The notes under the pieces were generated by a model. It was not told the DNA's origin. It saw only the letters and a program-made list of their open reading frames with translations, and did not search any database. Positions 1 through 10,100 of a stretch of 64,000 nt of DNA are shown here, piece after piece. The DNA comes from an uncultured Chitinophagaceae bacterium (GTDB lineage Bacteria; Bacteroidota; Bacteroidia; Chitinophagales; Chitinophagaceae): contig CALMYJ010000013.1 in the NCBI GenBank assembly GCA_937873715.1, positions 1-64,000 on the forward strand, read 5' to 3'. The position numbers were made by a program, and so were the translations under genes. Within the stretch, counting starts at the first letter, position 1; every line of letters starts with the position of its first letter.

Positions 1-314
1 AGTGGCACGTGAACTGGGTTCAGAACGTCGCAAGACAGTTCGGTCCCTATCTGTGATGGGCGTTAGTAAATTGAGTGGACATGACCTTAGTACGAGAGGA
101 CCGGGTCGTATGTACCGCTGGTGTATCGGTTGTGCCGCCAGGTGCAATGCCGAGTAGCTATGTACAGCCAGGATAAACGCTGAAAGCATCTAAGCGTGAA
201 ACCTTCCACAAGATGAGTTTACTTTTAAGGGCCGTCAAAGACTATGACGTTGATAGGCTACAGGTGTAAAAGTGGTAACACTAAAGCCGAGTAGTACTAA
301 TTACCCGTAAGCTT
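1..314 (+). rRNA. 23S ribosomal RNA, 3' end (partial)
   Basis: This is the last part of a large-subunit rRNA gene that starts before the window. The universally conserved sarcin-ricin loop (AGTACGAGAGGA) lies at 89-100, followed by the usual helix sequences of domain VI. The 3' boundary is approximate and is placed just after the GTACTAATTACCCGTAAGC stretch. The spacer to the 5S gene (about 315-437) contains no tRNA that I can fold. Confidence 0.95.
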
Positions 315-437
315 TATTTTTTATTTTCTTAGTTCAACTTTTTCCAATATGATCTTATTATGGCATAAGGCTTTAGGTACAAGGTGTACGGTATACCCTG
401 CATTCTTTAACCCTTTTCCTGAACCCATTAATCGTTT

Positions 438-548
438 TATGGTGATTTTTCCAAGGGTGTTCACCTCTTCCCATACCGAACAGAGAAGTTAAGCCCCTTA
501 TGGCCGATGGTACTGGTATTCCAACCGGGAGAGTAGGTAGTTGCCATA
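438..548 (+). rRNA. 5S ribosomal RNA
   Basis: The segment has the standard 5S landmarks: CCATACCGAACAGAGAAGTTAAGC, then GCCGATGGTACTG, then GGGAGAGTAGGT. The two ends pair as a closing helix (TATGG at 438-442 with CCATA at 544-548), which sets the boundaries to within a few bases. It directly follows 23S, as in a normal rrn operon. Confidence 0.93.
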
Positions 549-555
549 TTCATTT

Positions 556-588
556 AAGCCTCTCAGCAATGAGAGGCTTTTTTATTTT
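556..588 (+). terminator. rRNA operon terminator
   Basis: A perfect 9-bp stem, AAGCCTCTC paired with GAGAGGCTT around a 6-base loop, is followed by a T-rich run (TTTTATTTT). It starts about 8 bases after the 5S gene, so it most likely ends rrn transcription. Confidence 0.9.
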
Positions 589-894
589 ATAGATTTCTGG
601 CTAAAGACTTTCTATGTTCTGTACCAGGATCTTATCTTCCTGAATACAAAAGACTATTATCCCTCTTCAAGGCTTGCGTCTAACAGTTGTCTTATCATAA
701 TCGCTGATTACTGCCAACTCCTCAAAATTTCGGCCACCGGATTTTGCGTTAACAACTTTTTGAATTGTTAACTTTAAATTTTAAACACATGAAATTCGAT
801 TGCAGAAAATTCGCAATCTGTATTTAATGTCATTGCCTGTGTTTATAAATGATTTTGTGTGTACCTCATGAATCAATCGATTTATAAACAACCC
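589..894. other. Gene-free spacer
   Basis: I find no convincing gene here. The one open frame (541-771) begins inside the end of 5S, runs through the terminator and has no family-like features. The stretch is AT-rich. It ends at the likely promoter of the DUF1080 gene. Confidence 0.6.
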
Positions 895-925
895 TTTTAA
901 AAAAGTAAGCCTGAATTTAACCTTG
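895..925 (+). promoter_or_regulatory. Possible Bacteroidota promoter for the DUF1080 gene
   Basis: A TAACCTTG element at 918-925 resembles the Bacteroidota -7 box TAnnTTTG with one mismatch. TTTT lies 19 bases upstream, where TTTG is expected. The start codon is 14 bases downstream, giving a very short leader. Only similarity to the consensus supports it. Confidence 0.4.
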
Positions 926-939
926 CATAAACAATCAAC

Positions 940-2307
940 ATGAAACGAGTACTTGCAATTGTATTTTTATTTTTATCGGCCTCCTGCTTTGCACAAAAGA
1001 ACAACTGGCAATCCTTATTTGATGGAAAAACGCTGAAAGGCTGGAAACAATTAACCGGCTCGGCTCCTTACACGGTAGAGAACGGACAAATTGTTGGTAC
1101 AACAATTGAAGGTTCACCCAATTCTTTTTTAGTGAGTGAACAACGCTTTGCAGGCGATTTTGTATTGGAACTGGAAGCCATGATAACCGATACTACAACC
1201 AACTCCGGCGTGCAGTTCAAAAGTAATTTCGATCCCAATGCCAATAATGGCAAAGGACTGGTATATGGTTACCAATACGATTTTGATCCATCTTCCCGTA
1301 AGTGGAGTGCAGGTATTTATGATGAAGGAAGAAGACAATGGCTGTATCCTGTATCGCACAATCCCAAAGGGCAAATCTTTTTTTCCCCCAACGTATATCA
1401 TAAAATTCGTATTGAGTGTATTGGTAATACCACCAAAACATGGTTAGATGGTGTTCCGGTTTCTTACCTCGTTGATACACTTATTGCCAATGAAGGATTG
1501 ATCGGCCTGCAGGTACATTCCATTGGCAGGCCTGAACATGCAGGCATCAAAATGTTCTGGAAAAATATCCGCATCCAGACAAAAAACATTAAGCCGATGG
1601 AATTTCCTGCCGGTTTGTATGTTGCGAATCTTGTACCGAATACACTTAGTGCATACGAGCAAAAAAGTGGCTGGAAATTATTGTTTGACGGAACTACAAC
1701 CAACGGATGGAGAGGCGCAACTAAAAGTGCATTTCCTTCAAAAGGTTGGGAAATAAAAGATGGTGTGTTGAAAGTGTTGGCTTCAAACGGCGGTGAATCA
1801 ACCAATGGTGGCGATATTATTTCTACCGAACAATACAGTGCATTCGATCTTTCACTTGAGTTTAAACTCACACCCGGTGCCAACAGTGGTGTGAAATATT
1901 TTGTTACACTGAGTGAACAAACTACCGGCTCAGCTATTGGCCTGGAATATCAACTGCTCGATGATACACTGCATCCCGATGCAAGAGCAGGACGTGACGG
2001 CAACCGAACACTGGCGTCGTTGTACGATCTCATCAAAGCAAATAAAACGGCTCGTTTTGTGCGTCAGCCCGGCAATTGGAATACGGCACGTATCATTGTG
2101 TATCCCAATAATCATGTGGAGCATTATCTCAATGGCGTGAAAGTACTGGAATACGATCGAGGTTCGCAGGCATTTCGTGATTTGGTCGCCATCAGCAAAT
2201 ACAAAATATGGCCCAACTTTGGTGAGGCACCGAAGGGACATATCCTGTTGCAGGATCATGGCAATGAAGTGTGGTTTAAAAGTATAAAAATCAGGGAACT
2301 GAATTGA
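940..2307 (+). CDS. Exported tandem DUF1080 protein (3-keto-disaccharide hydrolase family)
   Basis: The 455-residue protein has a signal peptide (residues 1-18, probable cleavage SCFA|Q; Cys16 has a poor lipobox because Ser is at -3). Two copies of the DUF1080 concanavalin-like domain follow, about residues 22-213 and 243-453. Both open with the family hallmark W-x-x-L-F-(D)-G-(K/T)-x-x-x-G-W (NWQSLFDGKTLKGW and GWKLLFDGTTTNGW). Some DUF1080 members hydrolyse 3-keto-glycosides in the periplasm or at the surface. The gene converges on a Tat-exported Gfo/Idh/MocA oxidoreductase, the enzyme type that makes 3-keto sugars, so a joint role is likely but inferred. The exact substrate cannot be read from the sequence. 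Most single-domain relatives are about half this length, so this is a duplication. Confidence 0.85.
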   Translation: MKRVLAIVFLFLSASCFAQKNNWQSLFDGKTLKGWKQLTGSAPYTVENGQIVGTTIEGSPNSFLVSEQRFAGDFVLELEAMITDTTTNSGVQFKSNFDPNANNGKGLVYGYQYDFDPSSRKWSAGIYDEGRRQWLYPVSHNPKGQIFFSPNVYHKIRIECIGNTTKTWLDGVPVSYLVDTLIANEGLIGLQVHSIGRPEHAGIKMFWKNIRIQTKNIKPMEFPAGLYVANLVPNTLSAYEQKSGWKLLFDGTTTNGWRGATKSAFPSKGWEIKDGVLKVLASNGGESTNGGDIISTEQYSAFDLSLEFKLTPGANSGVKYFVTLSEQTTGSAIGLEYQLLDDTLHPDARAGRDGNRTLASLYDLIKANKTARFVRQPGNWNTARIIVYPNNHVEHYLNGVKVLEYDRGSQAFRDLVAISKYKIWPNFGEAPKGHILLQDHGNEVWFKSIKIRELN

Positions 2308-2350
2308 TGTTTGTGGATTATATTCCACTGTTGAATTACCATAGAATTCA

Positions 2351-2383
2351 AAAAGCCAACTAATTGCAGTTGGCTTTTTCTTT
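2351..2383. terminator. Bidirectional terminator between convergent genes
   Basis: The stem AAAAGCCAACT / AGTTGGCTTTT (11 bp, 6-base loop) has A and T runs on its two sides, so it can work on both strands. It lies between the convergent DUF1080 and oxidoreductase genes. Confidence 0.88.
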
Positions 2384-2404
2384 ATTTATTCATCACTCAA
2401 TTGG

Positions 2405-3814
2405 TTATACTTTATAATACTGCTCCCAACCTTTGCGTGGCGGCGGGCCGATCAATAATTCATTTGCCCTTTTGCTGCTGGTAACAATTTTCTTTGTTCG
2501 GTCGAATACAATTTTTTCGCCTGTCCACTGCGCCAGCACACCTAAACAAAATACCTGGCTCAACGGTCCTGCAATGGAAAACGGAGAACGTGTGATTTCT
2601 TCGCCTTTACATGCTTTTAAAAAATTGGTAAAGTGGTTGGATGGACTTTGTGGAACTTCCGGAAGTTTCGATGCCATATCCATTGCTTTTACTTCAGGTA
2701 TAATGGATAATGTGCTTGCATGCGAACCGCCTTTGAACACAAGTTCTTTACTGTAAATGATTTTACCGGGATTCAATTTCGCCGGTTGAATGGCTCCCGT
2801 ACTGGGCGGTGGAATGCCAGGATCTAATCCCTGCACACCATAGCCTTCCGGGATAGGCGGCAGATTATCAACTCCATCAAACCATTTTATTTCTACCGGC
2901 GGCATGTTGCCACGTTTGGGAAATTTAAACGAAAGTGTGGTTGACATGGGGTAGAAAAAATTATTATGCCCATCTAATTTTAACGGATCAATTTCATACG
3001 GCAACCCAAGATCAAGAAATTCATGTGCCGTATCGATAATGTGTGCACCCCAGTCGCCCAAAGCACCCATGCCAAAATCGAACCAGCAGCGCCATTGTCC
3101 GTTTATAAAATCTTTGTTGTACGAGTGACCCTGTGTTTGCATTTGCCATATATCCCAGTCAAGCGTGGAAGGTATGGGTTCTGCCGGCGGGAATGATGTG
3201 ATTTTTGGATTCCAGCTATGCCAGCGCCTTGCAGCGTTCATATGTGCTGTAATATCTGTTACATCTTTAATGATGCCCGCTTCTTTCCATGTTTTGAATT
3301 GAAAGTAGTTTGCTTCCGAATGTCCCTGGTTACCCATTTGTGTTACCACTTTCGGATATTTGGCAGCGGCTTTCATCATCAGCTCTACTTCCTGGAATGT
3401 TCGTGCCATCGGTTTTTCTACATACACATGCTTGCCCAAACCAATGGCCATCATTGTCATGGGAAAGTGCGCAAAATCGGGTGTGCCGATAGAAACAGCT
3501 TCAATCTGGTTGCCCATTTTATCAAACATCTGGCGGAAGTCTTTAAAGCGGGGCACGTTAGGAAACTGTTTTAAAATATCCAATGTATGCGGCGCTTCCA
3601 TATCTGCATCGCACAATGCAACGATGTTTGCTAAACCTGTTTTATACAGTTCTTTAATAATTTCAGCACCACGGTTGCCAATACCAATGCAGGCAAGGTT
3701 TACTTTATCTGCACGAAAGCCTTTTCCCATTAGTAAACCGGGGGTGGCAGTTGCAGCCGATGCTAACAGTACATCTTTTAAAAATTTCCTTCTTGAATAA
3801 TTGTTGAGGGACAT
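2405..3814 (-). CDS. Tat-exported Gfo/Idh/MocA family oxidoreductase
   Basis: This NAD(P)-dependent sugar oxidoreductase family protein has 469 residues from the chosen start. I start at the ATG at 3814 because it puts a twin-arginine signal (SRRKFLK, residues 7-13) and a hydrophobic stretch at the N-terminus; the frame stays open 31 codons further upstream without signal-like sequence. The Rossmann glycine motif (GIGNRG) follows at about residue 43, and the catalytic-lysine motif EKP occurs in VYVEKPMAR. The long C-terminal part, including GALGDWGAHIIDTAHEFL, is typical of the secreted bacterial subfamily. Exported relatives oxidise C3 of glucosides or other glycosides. It is convergent with the DUF1080 gene. 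Substrate and cofactor preference are not visible. Confidence 0.88.
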   Translation of the reverse strand: MSLNNYSRRKFLKDVLLASAATATPGLLMGKGFRADKVNLACIGIGNRGAEIIKELYKTGLANIVALCDADMEAPHTLDILKQFPNVPRFKDFRQMFDKMGNQIEAVSIGTPDFAHFPMTMMAIGLGKHVYVEKPMARTFQEVELMMKAAAKYPKVVTQMGNQGHSEANYFQFKTWKEAGIIKDVTDITAHMNAARRWHSWNPKITSFPPAEPIPSTLDWDIWQMQTQGHSYNKDFINGQWRCWFDFGMGALGDWGAHIIDTAHEFLDLGLPYEIDPLKLDGHNNFFYPMSTTLSFKFPKRGNMPPVEIKWFDGVDNLPPIPEGYGVQGLDPGIPPPSTGAIQPAKLNPGKIIYSKELVFKGGSHASTLSIIPEVKAMDMASKLPEVPQSPSNHFTNFLKACKGEEITRSPFSIAGPLSQVFCLGVLAQWTGEKIVFDRTKKIVTSSKRANELLIGPPPRKGWEQYYKV

Positions 3815-4173
3815 GGAATCGATTTTTGTATTGACAGAAATTTTTGTGTTTGAAGTTAGGCAATAATGAAATATTGTAAAGCGAATGGGTAGTTTTTTCA
3901 TTGGCATTTATGCCTGTCGTGTTTAAACTCATTGTCATCTCCAGTAATAGTATTATCCCGGTGCAGACAAAGCATTAAAGTGTAGTAATAAACTGTTCGC
4001 AAAACAGGCTATTTTGAACCATCGCATTTTTTGCAAGAAATTTCTAAATGATTTTGTGTAAAATGATACTTGTTTTCATCAGTATGAAAACATCCGCATT
4101 TGTTAGCAATAGTTTAAAATATTAGGCCGACACATACGCTGTGCAACAAATTGTATCTTGTACATAAAATCAA
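3815..4173. other. Divergent intergenic region with a possible -7 box
   Basis: This 359-base AT-rich spacer separates the divergent oxidoreductase and macroglobulin genes. A TATCTTGT box at 4154-4161 resembles the TAnnTTTG/TAnnTTG -7 element, 12 bases before the macroglobulin ATG, but I see no good -33 partner. I find no small gene and no RNA fold that I can support. Confidence 0.4.
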
Positions 4174-7100
4174 ATGAATATGCTTTCGCTTAAAAGGTTA
4201 TTCCTGTTTTTTTTACTTTCATTTTTTTCAAATTACCTGCTTGCACAAAAAGATAGTGATTATGCCATTGAATGGAAAAAAGTTCAGGCATTGGAAAGCC
4301 AGGGCCTCACAAAATCTGCACTCAATAAGGTAAACTATATTTATCAATTGGCTGCTTCAGCCAAAAATGATGCCCAGCAAATAAAATCTTGTATGTACCA
4401 ACTCAGGTACAGGTCTGTGTTGTACGATGAGGTGGATGAAAAAAATATACTTTTTGTTGATACTTTAATCAGTAAGGCAACTGCACCTGCAAAAAATATA
4501 TTACAAAGTATGCAGGCCGAAATGTACTGGCAGTATTTACAAAATAACCGCTGGAAACTATACAACCGTACTGCATTGGCAGATGAAAAGGCAAAGGATA
4601 TAGCTACCTGGAGCCTGGATAAACTGCATGCTGTAATTGGAGCATTGTATCAATCATCACTCCATAATGAAGCATTACTGCAAATTACAGCCCTCGATAA
4701 ATTTGAACCCATAATTATTAAAGGGGGTAATTCGCAGCACTTACGGCCAACCTTATACGACTTTTTGGCGCACAGGGCTTTGGAATATTTTATGCATGAT
4801 GAACGCAATATTACCCGTCCGGCAGATTATTTCACTATAAAAGATTCGGCTGCATTTTTACCTGCTTCCCGTTTTGTAGTTTCAGTATTTAAAACGAACG
4901 ACACCGCTTCACTGCAATATAAAGCACTATTGCTGATGCAGGATATATTAAAATTTCATCTTGAAGATACCAGCCCGGATGCTTTACTGGATGCGGATTT
5001 AATACGACTAAATTTTGTGTTTAGTAAATCGGTTAATAGCGATAAGGATAAATTATTTGAGGCTGCACTGATTAATGTGGTGCAGCGCTTTCAGGCTAAC
5101 GGGGGAGTAGCACAAGCCATGTACCTGCGTGCAAAATTGCATTACGACAGGTCAGTTGATAAAGGTGATATAGCGGATGCCGATATACTACCAGTATTTA
5201 CACTAAAACAGGCCAAGGCAATATGCGAAGCGGCTATAAAGCAGTTCCCTAAAAGTGAAGGCAGTATTAACTGCCAGAACCTCCTGCAGCAAATCACACA
5301 ACCTTATCTTGAAATTGAAACGGAGCAGGTGAATATACCGGGCCAGCCCTTCAGGAGCCTGGTTACCTATAAAAATGCGACGAAGTTGTTCTTACGGGTT
5401 ATAAAAACATCTGCAGCAGAAGTAAAAGCCCTTAATCGCAGGAGTTACGATAACCAGTGGAAAGAAATTGTAAAGCTTCCTTCCAACAAAAAGTGGGATA
5501 TAGATATACCCAACCCTGGTGATTACCGCCAGCATGCTACTGAAATTAAAATTGATGGCCTGCCTGCTGGTATGTATTGGCTCCTGGCCAGCCTTGATGA
5601 AAATTTTTCGCTTCAGCAAAATATTATTGCCCGGCAGGTGGTACATGTAAGTAATATTAGCTGCATACACAATACTAGCGGCAACTATTACGTGCTGAAC
5701 CGGGAAACAGGTGTTCCGCTGGAAGGAGCAACCATACAGGCCTGGGAAAGAAAATATGATTATCAAAAAGGTGATTACAATGAACTGAAAGCCGAAAACT
5801 ACCAGACTGATAAAAACGGGCTGTTTCAAATAAAACAAACAAAGGATTACAAGGCTATCAGCCTGCAGGTGCGTTATAAAAATGATGAACTGCACCTGGA
5901 TACTTATGTCGATAACAGGATTTACAACAGTTACATTGAAACTGTTAAACCGATAACCTACTTATTTACCGACCGCAGCCTGTATCGCCCCGGGCAAACA
6001 CTTTATTTTAAAGGAATAGTGTTTAAGAAAAATGAAAAAGCCACACAGGCAACTGTAATACCTGCATTTAAAACTTTGGTTCAATTAAAAGATGCCAACG
6101 GGCAAAAAGTTGGCGAAATAGCTGTAACCACTAACGAATATGGCTCTTATCATGGCGCTTTTACTTTGCCTGCAGCAGTATTAAACGGGCAGTTTAGTGT
6201 ATACGATACAACAGCCAATGCCTACCAGTTTTTTAATGTGGAAGAATACAAGCGGCCAAAATTTAGTGCTGAAATACAAAAGCCGTCAGGAACATACAGG
6301 GCGTTTGATACGATAACGGTTAAGGGTGTAGCTACGGCTTATGCTGGCAATGCTATTGATGGGGCAAAAGTAAAGTACAGGGTGGTGCGTAAGGTGCAGT
6401 ATCCCATTTGGTGGTACGGCGGTATAGCCATTCGTAAAGGAACACGTATCATGCCTTATGGCAGCCAGGAGCAGGTGGAAATAACCAATGGCGAAACGGT
6501 TACCGATGCTTCCGGTGGTTTTACCCTGCAATTTGCAGCCTTGCCGGATGAAACAGTGCATAAAAAAAATCAGCCGGTTTTTCATTACGAAGTAAGTGCC
6601 GATGTTACAGATTTAAATGGTGAAACAAGAAGCGCAACAACTACAGTTGCAGTGGCGTACCAGGCGCTCCAGTTAGATATTGTTGCTCCGGATAAAATAC
6701 ATACCGACAGCCTCAAAAGTCTTAGGGTACATTCGGCAAACCTTAATGGTATTTTTGAAAAAACAGCAATAACGATACAAGTATATCAACTGCAGCAGCC
6801 TTCAAAAATATTCCGGGAAAGGTATTGGCAACAGCCCGATCAGTTTGTATTAACACAGGCTGAATATTACACACTATTTCCGCATGATGTGTACAAGGAT
6901 GAAGACAAAGTACACAACTGGAAACTACTGGAAAAGGAAATTGAAGTGAACGATTCAACCGATGAAGCTGCACCCGTTTACCTGCGTGTGCACAAGGGGT
7001 TGCCGCAGGGAAAATTTATGCCGGGCTGGTATAAGTTTATCGTATCTGCAAAGGATAAATACGGGGAAATCGTAAAGGCTGAAAAATATATACAGGTTTT

Positions 7101-10100
7101 TGACAACAGCACAACGGGTAATCAATTTGCACCTGTTGTTGTACAAACGAATACTGCAAAGGCTTTTCCGGGGGAGCAAATTAGCTACAATATTCAAACA
7201 GGATTTAAATCGGTTTGGATGATTCATTCAATCGCAAGAATGGACAGCAATACAACCGTACAGTATCCAACTATACAGGCTGTGCAATCTTATAAAAATA
7301 CTATACTGGTTACTGATAGCGACCGTGGCGGTATAGCCATCTACTATGCTTTTGTACAGCACAACAGGGTGTATAGCGGAACTGAAATAATCGAAGTGCC
7401 ATGGAATAATAAAACACTTAATATCAGCTATCAAACTTTTAGGGATAAAATATTGCCGGGGGCACAGGAAAAATGGACTGTAAAAATCAGTGGTGATAAA
7501 GGTGATAAGATGAGTGCTGAATTACTGGCCGCTATGTACGATGCCAGCCTCGACCAGTTTAAAACCCACAACTGGTACCGGATAGGGATATGGCCCACAT
7601 TAAGTAACCTGCTGCGCTGGGATGGCGAAGGATTTGCGGCAGTGCGTTCGGAGCTGTATAATAAAACCTATAAGGAAGTAATTGTTTACCATAAAGTGTA
7701 CGACAGACTGGGTGCATGGAAGGATTCTCCATGGATGTATGAGGAATACGTAGTTGGCAGGAGCAATAGAAAATACATGCGTTTATCAAAGAGTACTGCT
7801 CCAGCAGCTACGCCTGGCGAAATGCTCGCTGGTAAGGTTGCTGGTGTACATGCAGAAAGTGATGATTTAAATTATTTTAGAGGGGATAAATTTGAAGAGT
7901 ATAGGATTGATGAAAATAAAAGGCAAAGAGATTCTTTAGGCCAGGTACAAAAAAATGCCAACCAAAATACCGACATCCAACTCCGCAAAAACTTTAACGA
8001 AACGGCCTTCTTCTTTCCTGATTTGAAAACAGATGCCGAGGGTAACATATCCTTTGGCGTTACCATGCCCGAAGCATTAACTCAATGGAAATTGATGACA
8101 CTGGCGCATACTAAAGATTTGGCCAGCGGCTATATTGAAAAAACACTGGTTACACAAAAACTACTGATGGTGCAGCCTAATGCTCCAAGGTTTATGAGAG
8201 AGGGAGACAGGATGATATTCAGCGCTAAAATTGTAAACCTTAGCGAAGCTGCACTAACAGGCTTCAGCACACTTGAATTGTTTGATGCCGCAACAAATCA
8301 ACCCGTTGATGGCTTATTTAAAAATTCAACACCCAGCCAGCCTTTTACAATAGCCGCTGGCCAGGGTGCGGCTGTACAGTTTTCAATAGAAGTGCCACTT
8401 AATTTTAATTCGGCACTCACTTACCGCATCATAGCAAGGGCAAACGAATTCAGCGATGGCGAAGAAATGGCCCTGCCGGTACTCTCCAATCGTATGCTCG
8501 TAACCGAAAGTATGCCGCTGAACATGCGTACAGCCGGTGTAAAGCAATTTAAATTTGATAAACTATTGCAAAGTGCCAAAAGCACAACCAGCAGTAACCA
8601 TGAACTCACCGTTGAATTTACGGCCAACCCTGCCTGGTATGCCGTGCAGGCATTGCCCTATTTAATGGAGTATCCTTACGATTGTGCCGAACAAACATTT
8701 AACCGCTATTATGCCAACATGCTGGCTGCGTATATCAGCAACAGTACCCCTGCAATAAAAGCTGTATTTGAAAAATGGAAAACAGCAGATACAACGGCAT
8801 TACTGTCAAATCTTGAAAAAAATGAGGAGCTTAAATCGGCACTGCTGCAAGAAACACCCTGGGTACTGGATGCACAAAATGAAGCTTTGCAAAAAAAGAA
8901 CATTACCCTATTGTTTGATATGGTGCGTATGAGTAAAGAAGCCAGGCAAAACCTCGATAAGCTGAAAGAAATGCAGGTACCATCTGGCGGTTTTGTATGG
9001 TTCAAAGGCGGCCCCGACGACAGGTACATCACACAATACATCGTAAGCGGCATCGGGCATTTATACAAATTGAATGCAGTACAGGATATGGCCATACGTG
9101 ATGCCATGCTGGCCATTGCCAAAAAAGCCCTTCCCTGGTTAGATAAAAAAATGAAAGAGGAGTACGATTACCTGCTGAAGCATAAAATTGATTTGAATAA
9201 AAATAACCTTGGCTACACCACTATTCAGTACCTGTATATGCGCAGCTTTTTTAAAGAGATACCCGTGGCTGTTACGGCTCAAAAGGCATATAACTATTAT
9301 GCATCGCAGGCTAAAAGGTACTGGCTCAGCCAGGATAAATACATGCAGGGTATGATAGCATTAACCCTTCATCGTAATGGAGATGCCATAACACCCAAAG
9401 CCATTATAAAATCACTAAAAGAAAATGCTGTGTTACATGACGAAATGGGCATGTACTGGAAACAAAATACCCAACGGGTCGGCTGGCAGCACAGCCGCTG
9501 GTTCTGGCACCAGGCCCCGATAGAAACACAAGCCTTGCTGCTGGAAGCATTTACCGATATTGATAAAAACAGCAGCAACATCAATGCGATGAAAACCTGG
9601 CTGCTCAAACAAAAACAAACACAAAACTGGCGCACCACCAAAGCAACTGCCGAAGCCTGCTATGCTTTGTTAATCAACCCACCGGGCTTACGAAATGGGG
9701 AGGCTGGCAGTTTGCTGCAGGAGGAGAAAACAGTAACCATACAATTGGGCAGTATGCAAATCAGCAGTACTGCAGCAGAGGCGGAGGCTGGCACTGGCTA
9801 TTTCAAAAAAAGAATTGAGGGTAATCTTGTACATCCTGCAATGGGTAATATAGAAGTGGCACTCCAACTTGAAGCTACCAAAATTGCTTCCACCGGGGGA
9901 TGGGGTGCGGTGTACTGGCAATACTTTGAAGACCTGAATAAAATAACGCCATCTGCCACACCGCTGCAATTGAAAAAACAGTTGTACGTGGAGCGTTCCA
10001 GCACTAAAGGCCCGGTACTGGAAGCACTGGCCGATGGCGCAATACTTAAAGTAGGGGATAAAGTAAAAGTGCGTATTGAAATACGGGTAGACAGGGATAT

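Noticed and set aside
541..771. A 76-codon open frame after 5S rRNA
   Set aside because: It starts inside the 5S gene, crosses the rrn terminator and has no domain or signal-like feature.
846..4059. An identical 15-base sequence (TAAATGATTTTGTGT) at 846-860 and 4045-4059, both upstream of exported-protein genes
   Set aside because: In 64 kb of AT-rich DNA a few exact 15-base matches are expected by chance, and the distances to the two start codons differ (94 and 129 bases).
5392..5895. A 167-codon minus-strand frame within the macroglobulin gene
   Set aside because: It lies wholly inside a well-supported 2069-codon gene and has no recognisable domain; the same holds for the other antisense frames in that gene.
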